64,000 nt of DNA, from assembly GCF_002811765.1 (NCBI RefSeq), contig NZ_NPDR01000001.1:806001-870000 (forward strand), in the 5' to 3' direction. The stretch's first letter is position 1. The number at the start of each line of letters is the position of its first letter. Below the pieces are notes generated by a model, which saw only the letters and a program-made list of their open reading frames with translations, was not told the origin of the DNA and did no database searches. Below are positions 8,912-20,765 of this stretch, one piece after another. This stretch comes from Leptospira saintgironsiae. Lineage in GTDB: Bacteria > Spirochaetota > Leptospiria > Leptospirales > Leptospiraceae. The position numbers were made by a program, and so were the translations under genes.

Positions 8912-9718
8912 TTATGATTTGGCTTTATGTAGTCTTTTCATGATCGAACTCTCAAAAGCTTTATACGCATAGTGTTGCATCGTAAGAATAAACGAAGCAC
9001 CTTGCCCAACTGGGAAATTGAATTTTGGATCTTTTTGATTTATAATTTCTACCACAGTGTTTACAACCGGTTCTGGAGTAGGAGCTTTATCGAATGTTTC
9101 TTTCGAGAATGCAGCGGTTTGTTTTCGAAGTAGATCGTAATCTTCAATTTGTACTTTTGATCTAACGGCGCTCGTGCCAATATTTGTTTTGAAACCCATC
9201 GGCTCAACCATACTGACCTTTATATTAAAATCCTTTAATTCAAATCGTAATACTTTGAAATAACCTTCCAAAGAATGTTTCGAAGCCGAATAGTAAGAAA
9301 CATTGGGAAGACCGATTAAACCTAGAATAGATCCTACAGTAATAATTTTTCCATACCTTTGTTTTCTGAAATAAGGCAGCAATTGATTGGTGAGTTTTAC
9401 TGTTCCCCAAAAATTTGTCTCGAATTGTTGTTTACCTAGATCAATAGGGGTTTCCTCGGCAAGACCTGATACCAAATAACCTGCGTTGTTTATGAGGACA
9501 TCTAAACTTTGAATCTGACTGAATAGCCGTTTCGGGAAGGATTCAATTGAACTGTCCGAAGAAATATCTAATTCTAATAATTTAAAAGGTAATTTAGAAC
9601 TATGTTCTTCTGGATTGCGGCTTGTGCCGATGACGGTATGACCGCTCTGGTGGAGTTTATTGGCAAGAAGGAGCCCAATGCCTGAAGAAGCTCCTGTTAC
9701 TAAAATTGTCTGTTTCAT
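8912..9718 (-). CDS. Short-chain dehydrogenase/reductase (SDR)
   Basis: A 268-residue classical SDR, an NAD(P)-dependent oxidoreductase of the cytoplasm. It shows the cofactor motif TGASSGIG at 6-13, the structural NNAG at about 76-79, and the catalytic Ser (VGSILG) with YSASK (Tyr and Lys, about residues 150-160). The Arg in SRNPEE after strand 2 suggests NADPH preference. Substrate unknown. It is divergently transcribed from an HxlR regulator gene with two palindromic operators between them, so it is probably the regulator's target, a common arrangement for reductases induced by electrophiles or aldehydes. Confidence 0.92.
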   Translation of the reverse strand: MKQTILVTGASSGIGLLLANKLHQSGHTVIGTSRNPEEHSSKLPFKLLELDISSDSSIESFPKRLFSQIQSLDVLINNAGYLVSGLAEETPIDLGKQQFETNFWGTVKLTNQLLPYFRKQRYGKIITVGSILGLIGLPNVSYYSASKHSLEGYFKVLRFELKDFNIKVSMVEPMGFKTNIGTSAVRSKVQIEDYDLLRKQTAAFSKETFDKAPTPEPVVNTVVEIINQKDPKFNFPVGQGASFILTMQHYAYKAFESSIMKRLHKAKS

Positions 9719-9780
9719 CTTATATTCCTTATTTTGCGAAGTTTCGCGGCCTTTTCATATTTATTATGGCCAGCTAAATT

Positions 9781-9797
9781 ACTTGCAAATTGCAAGT
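9781..9797. promoter_or_regulatory. Putative HxlR operator 1
   Basis: ACTTGCAAATTGCAAGT is a perfect 17-bp palindrome around one central base. It lies between the divergent SDR and HxlR genes, and a second copy of the ACTTGC/GCAAG pattern has its centre 38 bp away. Probably bound by the adjacent HxlR protein. Confidence 0.7.
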
Positions 9798-9818
9798 AAT
9801 TATAGGGTGCGGAAAAAT

Positions 9819-9835
9819 ACTTGCTTTTTGCAAGC
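9819..9835. promoter_or_regulatory. Putative HxlR operator 2
   Basis: ACTTGCTTTTTGCAAGC repeats the half-sites CTTGC and GCAAG of operator 1 with the same arm spacing. It lies 10 bp before the HxlR start codon, well placed for autorepression. Confidence 0.7.
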
Positions 9836-9845
9836 TAATTTTAAG

Positions 9846-10262
9846 ATGAATTTTATGTTAGAGGGAAAAAAAAGATCGGATTGTCCGATTAGTTGCTCCC
9901 TGGATATCTGGGGCGATAAGTGGTCGCTTCTCATTATTAGGGATCTTATGTTTAACAAAAAAAGGACTTACGGAGATTTCCTAAAGTCCGACGAGGGTAT
10001 TGCTACAAATATCCTGGCATCTAGACTCCAATCCTTGGAAGAAAACGGTCTGATCGAAAAATCGGAACACCCAGATAGCAAAGCGAAAGTCCTTTATAGG
10101 CTTACACAAAAAGGCATCGATCTTTTGCCGGTATTTGTTGAGATCTATATGTGGGCGGAAAAGTATTTTGATATTCCAAAAGAAATCAAAGTCGCATTAA
10201 AAGATGTTAAGAAGGACAAAGAATCATTCGTAAGATCGATGACGAAAGAATTGAAAAAGTAA
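9846..10262 (+). CDS. HxlR-family transcriptional regulator
   Basis: A 138-residue winged-helix regulator. The family signature appears as CPISCSLDIWGDKWSLLIIRDL, then RTYGDFLKSDEGIATNILASRLQSLEENGLI (recognition helix and wing). The Cys near the N-terminus is at the place where some HxlR proteins (YodB, HypR) sense quinones or aldehydes; sensing here is inference. The start ATG 9846 was chosen because longer in-frame versions would run through both operator palindromes; ATG 9855 is an alternative. Divergent from the SDR gene; probably controls it and itself. Confidence 0.9.
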   Translation: MNFMLEGKKRSDCPISCSLDIWGDKWSLLIIRDLMFNKKRTYGDFLKSDEGIATNILASRLQSLEENGLIEKSEHPDSKAKVLYRLTQKGIDLLPVFVEIYMWAEKYFDIPKEIKVALKDVKKDKESFVRSMTKELKK

Positions 10263-10278
10263 TTGCTTTAGATAGTTA

Positions 10279-10683
10279 TTAAAAACCGAAATATTTTAAT
10301 TCAAAATCATTCGGTTCAAACGCATTTACTTTAGGAATTAAAAATAGAGAATCTGTATCGCAAGGAAGAATGAGCAGGGAATCATATAAATATTTTATAT
10401 CTTTTTCTCTATAATAAACGGAACCCGAGCAAGATCCGTTGCAGCTTAAGTAGTTTGTGTAATCATTAATTTGAATTAAGTCGATTGGGTGCTGATTTTT
10501 TTGGTCGAGACACTTTACTATTCTAATTAAAGACACGTTTGAGATTCTATCTAATGCTTCTTTTCTGGGAATAAGGTTAGTTTGAAGATTAGCTTCGATA
10601 TCGACAAGGATGCAGCTTGGTAGGAAGAAAAGAATAAGTAGGAATTTATTTGTATAAATTCTCGCAAATTCAATCAACCACAT
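10279..10683 (-). CDS. Putative lipoprotein, unknown function
   Basis: A 134-residue protein with an N-terminal hydrophobic segment (FLLILFFLPSC). Cys 24 sits in a plausible spirochaete lipobox (LPSC), so it is probably a lipoprotein. The mature part contains four more cysteines, including CNGSC, and no family was recognised. AT-rich codon use is stronger than in flanking genes. It is convergent with the HxlR gene (16 bp apart). No clear ribosome-binding site is seen at ATG 10683. Confidence 0.55.
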   Translation of the reverse strand: MWLIEFARIYTNKFLLILFFLPSCILVDIEANLQTNLIPRKEALDRISNVSLIRIVKCLDQKNQHPIDLIQINDYTNYLSCNGSCSGSVYYREKDIKYLYDSLLILPCDTDSLFLIPKVNAFEPNDFELKYFGF

Positions 10684-10781
10684 GATATTGAAATAAAAAG
10701 TGTCTAACTTAGTATTTTGAAAGTAAAATATTAGAATTTTTGAAGAATGTAAATGATTTTGTTCAAAAGCAAGCTCCCCTC

Positions 10782-12017
10782 CTAGCTCCTAACCATCTGC
10801 ACTTTCAACTTAATTGCTTTCCTGGCTTTCGTTGCTTTTTTCTTAGAAAGAGAAAGTTTAGAGTAAGTCATCTCCAGAGAATCAGTAACATCTTCCCAGG
10901 TACAGGAAGCTGCGATCTTTCTTGCAGCGAGACCAAGTTTGAGAGCTAATTTTTTATTCTCTGCTAATAGGCAAGACTGTTCTATAAATTCTTCTTCTTT
11001 GTCGAAACCAGAGAGTAGGGCGGATTTTCCGTGTTTGAGATGTTGGTTGGCGGCAGCGTAGTTATAAGCAACGATTGGAAGTCCAGATGCCATTGCTTCT
11101 ACGATTACGTTTCCGAAAGTTTCTGTTAGGCTTGGGAACAAAAATAGATCCCCGGTCGCATAATGTTCTGCTAATTCTTTTCCTTTTCTCATTCCTCTGA
11201 ATATGAAGTCAGGATTTTCTTTTTGCAATTTTTCTTTAGAAGGTCCATCTCCCACTAAGATCAATTTTGCATTTGGAACTCTTGTTTGGAGTCTGCGAAA
11301 TGTTCTTACTAATAGATCTAGATTTTTTTCTGGAGCTAATCTTCCTACGTATAGAACTCCAAGTTCAGAAGGTTTTAATCCCCATTCCGTTTTTAGTTTG
11401 GAATTCCTACGAGCAGGATGGAATAGATCAGAGTCAATCCCTCTGGAAACCACTTGTACATTTGTATATCCTTGTTCTGTTAACTGTTCTCTGATCTGAG
11501 CAGTCGGGACCAAGGTCATTTGTGTTCTATTATGAAGTCCTTTTAGGTAATTATGGACCAGTTTTCCTGCGAATCCAAACTTATAATATTTTGCGTATGC
11601 ATGGAAATTTGTCCTGAAATCGCTGATGATTGGAATTCCAACATGTCTGGCAGCTCTAACTGCGGACCAGCCGAGTGGCCCTTCTGTGACCACATGTACT
11701 ATATCAGGTTTTTCTAATTCGATTAATCTGCGTAATAGGTATTTTTCAGGAAATCCAAATCTTAAGTCTTCGTATAATGGGATTTTTGCCCCTCTTACAA
11801 GAACTTCTCTGTAGTTATTGCTCGCTGTTGCGTAATCATTATGACCTTGTTTTGGACGGACCAGAATTATCTCGTGACCTCTTTGCAAAAGATCACCCAA
11901 CATTCTATGAAGTGTCTTGGCGACTCCATTTATCTCAGGAGGAAATGTTTCGGTCACCACTAAAATTCGAAAGGGACCCGCTTTAGGATAAGAACTGATA
12001 TATGTCGATGGAAGCAT
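10782..12017 (-). CDS. GT4-family glycosyltransferase (MgtA/PimB-like)
   Basis: A 411-residue GT-B enzyme. The N-terminal acceptor half has FPPEINGVAKTLHRML, a hallmark of the alpha-mannosyl/glucosyl diacylglycerol or phosphoinositol transferases of GT4. The C-terminal half has VGRLAPEKNLDLLVRTF and the donor motif [25 protein letters not shown] (E-x7-E). It transfers a sugar from a nucleotide donor, probably to a membrane lipid or glycan at the cytoplasmic face. No sugar-synthesis genes are adjacent, so donor and acceptor stay open. Confidence 0.88.
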   Translation of the reverse strand: MLPSTYISSYPKAGPFRILVVTETFPPEINGVAKTLHRMLGDLLQRGHEIILVRPKQGHNDYATASNNYREVLVRGAKIPLYEDLRFGFPEKYLLRRLIELEKPDIVHVVTEGPLGWSAVRAARHVGIPIISDFRTNFHAYAKYYKFGFAGKLVHNYLKGLHNRTQMTLVPTAQIREQLTEQGYTNVQVVSRGIDSDLFHPARRNSKLKTEWGLKPSELGVLYVGRLAPEKNLDLLVRTFRRLQTRVPNAKLILVGDGPSKEKLQKENPDFIFRGMRKGKELAEHYATGDLFLFPSLTETFGNVIVEAMASGLPIVAYNYAAANQHLKHGKSALLSGFDKEEEFIEQSCLLAENKKLALKLGLAARKIAASCTWEDVTDSLEMTYSKLSLSKKKATKARKAIKLKVQMVRS

Positions 12018-12102
12018 CGACTTTTGATCATCTTAAATTTTTGTATCTACTCCATGAAGAGAGAATTACTTTTTCGTTACAGAGATCGGACCGAAGTACA
12101 GG

Positions 12103-13164
12103 TTACTGTTCGATTCCAGTGGCGAATGCCTTTCTCAAAAGTCTTCCACAATATACTGATTCTGCGTAGGCTAAACCGGATGTAGAATATCGGGCGATTA
12201 TTCCATAAGTAGTGACAGTTGGATCAATCCAAGGATAGAATCCAAATTTTCCAGGACTACTGTATGCAGAGTCATTTCCGGAAGAATCTTCTACCCAATG
12301 TCCATAAGAATAATGTACGTCTTCCAAAACAAAAGGTGAGTACTTTGCTTGGGCTGGATGTACGGAAGGTAATGTAGGCACAAGATCTGCGCCTAAATAA
12401 CTTCGGATTGTCAGATTAGAATTTAATATTCTTCTTAAGAATTGTGCATAAACGGAAGCGGAAGTTCTAACTCCGCCTGCAGGTTGAGGAACTGCATAAT
12501 CTATTCCTGGATTGGATCCTCCGAATAAAGTGTTTCCTATCTCAGTTGCTAGTTGTGTACGAGTGTAATTTGTAAGTGCAGGAGTTAAGCCGCTTGGGTT
12601 TAGAGCTGCATAAGCTTGGAAATGTGCTCCATTATAATAAAAATAATTTAGATCACCCGCATTATAGTAATTATTATTATTTGTATTATCTCTACCTGGG
12701 CCGTTTGTAAAACATGCATTAACTGTAAGAGCTAGATTACATTTGTTATCATCCAGATTATCATAACCTGATCTCATTCTAAGATACGATTGTTCTATCG
12801 TTGTTGGAGTTCCAACCTTCTCCAAAACGTAAGCTCCCCAAATCCATTTAGATGCGGAAGCTATTAGAAGTAATGTGGATCCATTCACAGAACCGTTTAC
12901 AGAAGAATATCCATAAGCTCCGTTTACATCTCCAATCTCCCAATAGAAGGCGCCCAGTTTTGTGCAAGTGGAGTTCTTTGTTGCAGTAGCTTCTACCGCG
13001 TCTAATTGGGTCTGTTTCGTTGAATCTACCACAGTAAATTCCGCAGGAACTTGTATATTAGATAATGTTAATGCAGATATTAGGGAAGAAAGCGGATCTT
13101 CGCTAGGCGGAGGAGGACAGGCGAATAAAAGGGAGATAGGAAGAAGGCACAGATATTTTCGCAT
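12103..13164 (-). CDS. Lipoprotein resembling serine beta-lactamase/penicillin-binding hydrolases
   Basis: A 353-residue protein. The signal peptide ends in LLFAC, with Cys 16 as the lipidation site. A serine-hydrolase motif SASK is at 103-106 (S-x-x-K) and YYN at 176-178 matches the Y-x-N motif of class C beta-lactamases. The segment SYGHWVEDSSGNDSAYSSPG later fits the third conserved region. The family cleaves ester or amide bonds in the periplasm or at the surface, but the true substrate is unknown. Tracts of Asn near 160-167 are an oddity. Assignment rests on motif order rather than close similarity. Confidence 0.65.
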   Translation of the reverse strand: MRKYLCLLPISLLFACPPPPSEDPLSSLISALTLSNIQVPAEFTVVDSTKQTQLDAVEATATKNSTCTKLGAFYWEIGDVNGAYGYSSVNGSVNGSTLLLIASASKWIWGAYVLEKVGTPTTIEQSYLRMRSGYDNLDDNKCNLALTVNACFTNGPGRDNTNNNNYYNAGDLNYFYYNGAHFQAYAALNPSGLTPALTNYTRTQLATEIGNTLFGGSNPGIDYAVPQPAGGVRTSASVYAQFLRRILNSNLTIRSYLGADLVPTLPSVHPAQAKYSPFVLEDVHYSYGHWVEDSSGNDSAYSSPGKFGFYPWIDPTVTTYGIIARYSTSGLAYAESVYCGRLLRKAFATGIEQ

Positions 13165-13239
13165 AAAATTCTCTAGTTCAATTCGACTCAGCCATTCTAG
13201 AATAACTGCCGAGTTTATGTAATTTTTCGCTTAGGTAGC

Positions 13240-13626
13240 TTATTTTTTCTTTTTTGGTTTGGCTACAGGCGGAGGATTACGCAATTCATTCAATTTGTCA
13301 GTCAGCCATTTTTCGGATTCTACTTCCTTTCCGTCAGGAAATTTGATCTTGTAGGGAGTTCCTGTAATCGAGGATTTGCTTGCTAATCCTTTGATAAAAT
13401 CTTCTGTGCTAGTTATCTTACTTTTGGCCGCGTCATATTTTCTGAGCAAATGAGCCTTTGCTTCGTCCAGCTTATGTTCCGAACCGTTTCTTATAAAAAC
13501 ACAACCTTTGCAAGAATCTAAGGAAGACACCAAGGTTTTGATTTCGTCTTCAGGCTCTGCTGCGAAACTTGGAGCAAGGCTAAAAACTGAAAGTGTGATT
13601 ATAAGATAAAATAGGATTTTTTTCAT
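13240..13626 (-). CDS. DUF5329-like secreted protein
   Basis: A 128-residue protein with a signal peptide (cleavage near SFAAE). The mature sequence contains CKGCVFIRNGSEHKLDEAKAHL, matching the pattern of DUF5329 proteins (F-I-R-N-G followed by an A-x-x-HL helix). It ends in a Lys-rich tail. Function unknown; periplasmic location is inferred. Its ATG lies at 13626, so transcripts of this gene and the divergent neighbour start back to back. Confidence 0.7.
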   Translation of the reverse strand: MKKILFYLIITLSVFSLAPSFAAEPEDEIKTLVSSLDSCKGCVFIRNGSEHKLDEAKAHLLRKYDAAKSKITSTEDFIKGLASKSSITGTPYKIKFPDGKEVESEKWLTDKLNELRNPPPVAKPKKKK

Positions 13627-13690
13627 GGTTGTCCGGAGAACTAAATCGGATCTTTCTTCTTCTGCAACTATAATTAATAAGGAAGTTTGG

Positions 13691-14272
13691 GTGAAAAAGT
13701 TAGCTATATTTTGTATATTTTTATTCGGTCTTACACCCCTTCATTCTCAGGAACTAACGACTACCGTTCCGGAAACAAAAGATAGATCTCGTTGGGATCT
13801 GGTTTGGAGAAGTGCCGTTCTTCCAGGTTGGGGACTTCTTCATGCAAAAGAATACAGAAAAGCTAGATTAACAATGGTGATCACTTCTATCTTAGTCCTT
13901 TCTGAATTGAAAGGTCATAAAGAAGAAGTACAAAGAAAAGAAGAGTTCGAAAACGCAAGGAATCTATTTATCGCGTATTCTAATTTTTATCCTCAACCTG
14001 ATCCTGGAACGATGATCTTTTTAGCAAATTATCAACACAGTAAACAGGATGATTTGGAAGGAGTTCGTAGCAGAAACGATCTGAGATTGGCTCTTTTAGG
14101 AACAAAGTATATTCTTCAATTGGCTTATACGTATTGGAGAGGTATCAAATGGGAAGAAGAAGATAATTCTTCAGGTTTCGATTTCAATATTCGAACTTAT
14201 TCTCAACTAGATGTGAGAGATCAAGTTAGGGATACATTTGGAATGGATTTAAGATATAGGTTCCGTTTTTAG
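13691..14272 (+). CDS. Secreted/membrane protein with DUF5683-like PGWG segment
   Basis: The likely start is GTG 13691 (V/M-KKLAIFCIFLFGLTPLHSQ), which gives a signal peptide; a longer frame from 13625 would bury it. The mature part begins with RWDLVWRSAVLPGWGLLHAKEYRKA, a pattern seen in small leptospiral and Bacteroidetes proteins related to DUF5683, with a membrane helix following (LTMVITSILVL). The C-terminus has alternating aromatic-polar residues ending in RYRFRF, which may be a beta strand. Function unknown. Confidence 0.65.
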   Translation: MKKLAIFCIFLFGLTPLHSQELTTTVPETKDRSRWDLVWRSAVLPGWGLLHAKEYRKARLTMVITSILVLSELKGHKEEVQRKEEFENARNLFIAYSNFYPQPDPGTMIFLANYQHSKQDDLEGVRSRNDLRLALLGTKYILQLAYTYWRGIKWEEEDNSSGFDFNIRTYSQLDVRDQVRDTFGMDLRYRFRF

Positions 14273-14304
14273 GGCCTTATTCTTATCTGTGATTCGGTTC
14301 CTTA

Positions 14305-14850
14305 TTATTCATCGAGAATTTTATTCGATATACATGAGGCGAAAAAAAGAATTCCTAAAATGAAAAGATTCATAAAAATCTGAAAATAAAAGTAATTTGA
14401 AAATAGTAGGTCCCAGGGAGGCCAAATAGAATACACTAGATTGATATTTTGAGCTGGATCAGTGAATTTCAGGCTGAGTAATTGTACGAAAACATACCAT
14501 AAAAAGGCCCCAACCCAAGGGAAAGGGAATAATCCTATTCTTCGAAAACAATATATTGAGATAAACGCATATAATAAATGTGTAAAATATGAAAGTTTGT
14601 CTGACGAGTAATCGTTTAAAACTTCATCGGAAAGCCAAAGAATAGTTCCGAGTATTAGCCAAAGCCCTCCGATTCGAATTCCTTTTCGAAATTCGAAAAT
14701 TAAACTTCCTGAGACTAAAAATGCAGAAACATGGCAAATCCAAAAATAATTATCCGGTTCTCTCCATAAATAATTCGTAATCAGGGTGTAGGATAAAAGA
14801 AAGATTCCTAGAATTTTTAGATAATTTGGAAATTTTCCAAAAGGATTCAT
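14305..14850 (-). CDS. Multi-pass membrane protein, unknown function
   Basis: A 181-residue protein with about six membrane helices and many aromatic residues. No family recognised with certainty; the general look is of small TIGR02206/YwaF-like or CPBP-unrelated membrane proteins, so I leave it unassigned. The start at ATG 14850 lies 20 bp from the end of the amidotransferase gene on the same strand, so the two could be co-transcribed. Confidence 0.6.
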   Translation of the reverse strand: MNPFGKFPNYLKILGIFLLSYTLITNYLWREPDNYFWICHVSAFLVSGSLIFEFRKGIRIGGLWLILGTILWLSDEVLNDYSSDKLSYFTHLLYAFISIYCFRRIGLFPFPWVGAFLWYVFVQLLSLKFTDPAQNINLVYSIWPPWDLLFSNYFYFQIFMNLFILGILFFASCISNKILDE

Positions 14851-14870
14851 AAAAGGATATTAGATAAGAT

Positions 14871-15659
14871 CTATTTAATATCAGGAGAAAATCTTTGCCA
14901 TTGTTTTCCTTCTTTCCATACCTGAAATTCCCCAGGTAAAAAACTGGTCCAAATTTCATCTTGGGTCAAAGGACTTGTAGCTAAAACTGTAACTATATCT
15001 TTCGGATTTGTATGTTTACTAAAGTCGATACTTAGATCTGCATCTATAAGTTTGGCTTCTCCAAATGGAGCATGTCTTGTTATATAAACAAGTTTTGTCG
15101 AACAATACGCATATAAATACTTAGAATCCGAAATTAGAATATTCGAAACTCCCTTTTTGCCAAGTTTGGAAAGTAGTTTTTGGATCTCCTGGGAGAGTTG
15201 TGTTTCGTTTTTAGGTCTTGTCTTAAACTTCTTCTTTAATTCGGAAAGTAGCCAACAAAAAGCATATTCACTGTCAGTGGTTCCGACCGGAGCAAAATCT
15301 TTTAATGGTTGTTTCTTCACTCCTTTCAATTGTCCGTTATGAGCGAATGTCCAATAATATCCCCAGAGTTCTCGAACGAACGGATGTGTATTTTTCAGAT
15401 CCACCTTACCACGATTTGCTTTTCGGATATGTGAAATGACTAGATTACTTTTGATAGGAAATGTGCGGACCAGTTCCGCCAATTGAGAATCTGCACTAGC
15501 TCGCGGATCTTGAAAGACCCTGCAACCTTTGCCTTCATAAAATGCGATCCCCCATCCATCTTTATGGGGTCCGGTTTTCCCGCCTCTTTGGACAAGGCCG
15601 GTGAAACTGAAGCATATATCTGTAGGAACATTGGCACTCATTCCCAAAAGTTCGCACAT
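14871..15659 (-). CDS. Class II glutamine amidotransferase (YafJ/EgtC-like)
   Basis: A 262-residue N-terminal nucleophile hydrolase. Cys 2 (MCELLGMS) would be the catalytic nucleophile after Met removal. The glutamine pocket is recognisable in [21 protein letters not shown] and [10 protein letters not shown]. Family members (YafJ, Gat-II of EgtC) hydrolyse gamma-glutamyl amide bonds; the single-domain YafJ branch has no defined substrate. The protein is cytoplasmic with full domain length. The start is fixed by the need for Cys at position 2. Confidence 0.88.
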   Translation of the reverse strand: MCELLGMSANVPTDICFSFTGLVQRGGKTGPHKDGWGIAFYEGKGCRVFQDPRASADSQLAELVRTFPIKSNLVISHIRKANRGKVDLKNTHPFVRELWGYYWTFAHNGQLKGVKKQPLKDFAPVGTTDSEYAFCWLLSELKKKFKTRPKNETQLSQEIQKLLSKLGKKGVSNILISDSKYLYAYCSTKLVYITRHAPFGEAKLIDADLSIDFSKHTNPKDIVTVLATSPLTQDEIWTSFLPGEFQVWKEGKQWQRFSPDIK

Positions 15660-15710
15660 TCTGGATTCCCTCTGCTATATTAGAATTATTGTCGCTAATG
15701 CGAATCCCGT

Positions 15711-16909
15711 TTGTCCAGGACTTTTTTCCTAAAAAGAAATGGCGGAACTCTTGCAGAATTCAAGCCAGAACCCCAATTTGATCGGGTGATTCTTCATATC
15801 GACACGGAAACCGGCTGGAGAGGAGGGGAAAGGCAACTTTTTCTTCTCGCAGAAGGTTTAAAAAAACACAAAATCCCTCAGCTCATTCTTTGTAAACCAG
15901 GCTCTGCATTAGAGACCCGTGCTAATGAGGTTGGACTTCCAACAGTTACTCTTCCTTTAAAAGGAGAATGGGACTTTGGTTCCGTAAAAGCACTCCAAGA
16001 ACTTATCGTTTCTAAAGGGATCAAACTCATTCATGCACATACTGCAAAAGCACATTCTATTGCTTGGATGGCGAAAGCAAAACATCCTCAAGTAAAACTT
16101 GTAGTGTCTAGAAGAGTGGATTTCAGACTTAGAAAGAATTGGTTTAGCAAACGTAAGTATGTTTCTGATAGAGTGGACCTTTACTTAAGTGTTTCAAATC
16201 GGATCCGTGAAATTCTGATCATGGATGGGATTGATCCTGCAAAAGTTGTAACCGTATATAGCGGGATTGATCTAGGTGCTTCCAAAAAAGCGAGTGATAT
16301 ATCTTATCTAAGAAAAGAATTCAATCTTTCTAAAGATGAACTGATCATAGGAAATATTGCTGCGTTAGTCGATCATAAGGACCAAAAAACTTTACTCAAC
16401 GCTTTATCCAATATTGAAACGGACAAAAAATACAAGGTCCTAATTGTTGGCGAGGGTGAACTCAGAAAAGAACTAGAACGTATTGCTTCCGAAAAAAAAC
16501 TTTTGGATAAAGTGATCTTCACAGGATTTAGAACAGATATCTCTGAACTTCTTTCCTTATTCGATATTTTCACATTAACCTCAAAAGAAGAAGGACTCGG
16601 AACTTCCGTTTTAGACGCGATGGCATCCGGCTTGCCGATCGTAGCCACAAATGGTGGGGGCATTGCGGAAATGCTTACAGAAGGTAAGGGTGCATTCGTT
16701 TCTCAGGTGGGAGATGCAGTTTCTCTTGCTTCTTCTTATAAAACTTTATTAGAAGATCCTAAAGTTCGAAAATCTATGGGAGCATTTAATAAAGAATCCG
16801 TAAAAAGGTTCTCTGTTAAAAATACCATCAAGAAAACTGAACTGGCATATTATAGTTTGTTGGGCGAAGAGATCTATTCCGGCTCGAAAGGAAAATCTGG
16901 GGAAGCAGC

Positions 16910-16913
<4 letters not shown>
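15711..16913 (+). CDS. GT4-family glycosyltransferase
   Basis: A 400-residue GT-B glycosyltransferase. The motif [10 protein letters not shown] near residue 35 is the N-terminal glycine-rich acceptor-side loop; [18 protein letters not shown] and [25 protein letters not shown] form the nucleotide-sugar site. Probably acts on lipopolysaccharide or another envelope glycan. No ATG is available near the N-terminus; TTG 15711 or TTG 15753 may be the start, so the first 15 residues are uncertain. The stop codon overlaps the polA start (ATGA), implying translational coupling of an envelope enzyme with a replication/repair enzyme. Confidence 0.85.
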
Positions 16914-19672
<2,759 letters not shown>

Positions 19673-19730
19673 TTTTAGTTGAGTCTTCGGCCAAACTACT
19701 CTTAAAATTCTGCCGCTTGGGGAGAACTTT

Positions 19731-20687
19731 ATGGAAATCACTTATTCCAGAAAAAAGTTCCTGAAACTTTTGGCGCTATCCGCCGCAGGTTTAGGTCTTT
19801 CGGAGAAAATGATTTCTCCGTTATTCCCCCAAACGTCCGGAGCCTCTAAGATGTTAAAACGTAAGATCCCAAAAACTGGAGAAGAAATTCCTGCAATCGG
19901 TTTAGGTACTTGGCAAACTTTAGATGTGGATCCTGATCCTTCTTCTTTGGCTCCTTTAAAAGAAGTTTTGTCGGAGTTCCTACATACTGGTGGAGGAGTT
20001 ATAGATTCTTCTCCCATGTATGGTCGTTCTGAGGAAATTTTCGGGATCTTATCCAAGGATTTTTCAGATATAGAGAAAAAGAAATTTTTCTTAGCCACAA
20101 AAGTTTGGATCAGAGGAGAAGCGGCCGGAAAATCGCAGATCGAGGCTTCTTTCAAAAAAATGAAAGCGGAGAAGATTGATCTATTCCAAATTCATAATTT
20201 ACTAGATACTCAAACTCATCTCAAAACATTAAGAGGTCTGAAAGAAAAAGGGAAAATCCGCTATATAGGCCTAACTCATTTTACTACATCTGCATTCTCC
20301 GAGATGGAACGTATTTCCGAAAAAGAAAAACCGGATTTCTTGCAGATACCTTATTCTATCCAAACGCGTGAAGCAGAGAATAGAATTTTGCCATTTGCCC
20401 AGGAACATGGGATCGCAGTCCTGATCAATCGCCCTTTCGAAGAAGGTGGACTTTTCAGAAATACAAAAGGTAAAACATTGCCTGAATATTTTAAGGAATG
20501 GGATTGTAATTCATTCGCGCAGGGCTTCTTAAAATATATTCTTTCTCATCCAGCAGTCACTTGTGCGATTCCAGCTACTTCTAAAATTTCTCATCTTAAA
20601 GATAATATGGGTGCTGGACTTGGTAGATTTCCGGAAGGCAAAGAAAGAAAAGTTTTTCTATCCAACCTTTTGGATGCAATGGACTGA
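19731..20687 (+). CDS. Aldo/keto reductase with Tat-like N-terminus
   Basis: A 318-residue protein. The first 35 residues (SRKKFLKLLALSAAGLGLS) look like a twin-arginine signal with RK in place of RR, so export of a folded enzyme is possible. The catalytic barrel starts at PAIGLGTWQTLD; the tetrad is seen as Asp in VIDSSPMYGRSE, its Tyr, Lys in FLATKVW and His in FQIHNLLD. It reduces carbonyl compounds with NAD(P)H, which makes an exported location odd unless cofactor is bound. It is separate from polA by 58 bp and may be co-transcribed. Confidence 0.88.
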   Translation: MEITYSRKKFLKLLALSAAGLGLSEKMISPLFPQTSGASKMLKRKIPKTGEEIPAIGLGTWQTLDVDPDPSSLAPLKEVLSEFLHTGGGVIDSSPMYGRSEEIFGILSKDFSDIEKKKFFLATKVWIRGEAAGKSQIEASFKKMKAEKIDLFQIHNLLDTQTHLKTLRGLKEKGKIRYIGLTHFTTSAFSEMERISEKEKPDFLQIPYSIQTREAENRILPFAQEHGIAVLINRPFEEGGLFRNTKGKTLPEYFKEWDCNSFAQGFLKYILSHPAVTCAIPATSKISHLKDNMGAGLGRFPEGKERKVFLSNLLDAMD

Positions 20688-20765
20688 AATTTCCTCCACG
20701 TTATTGATTTTACACTTTCCATTCCGAAAGCAGGGAGTACAATATTGCTCCTTCTGGAGGAGTCT

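Noticed and set aside
11626..11645. TTGGAATTCCAA inside the GT4 gene (and at 51446 in the repeat protein gene) as members of the palindrome family.
   Set aside because: Both encode the common Gly-Ile-Pro turn in frame, so coding constraint is enough to explain them.
13625..13690. An upstream start at 13625 for the PGWG-segment protein.
   Set aside because: It would place 22 polar residues before a clear signal peptide that begins at GTG 13691.
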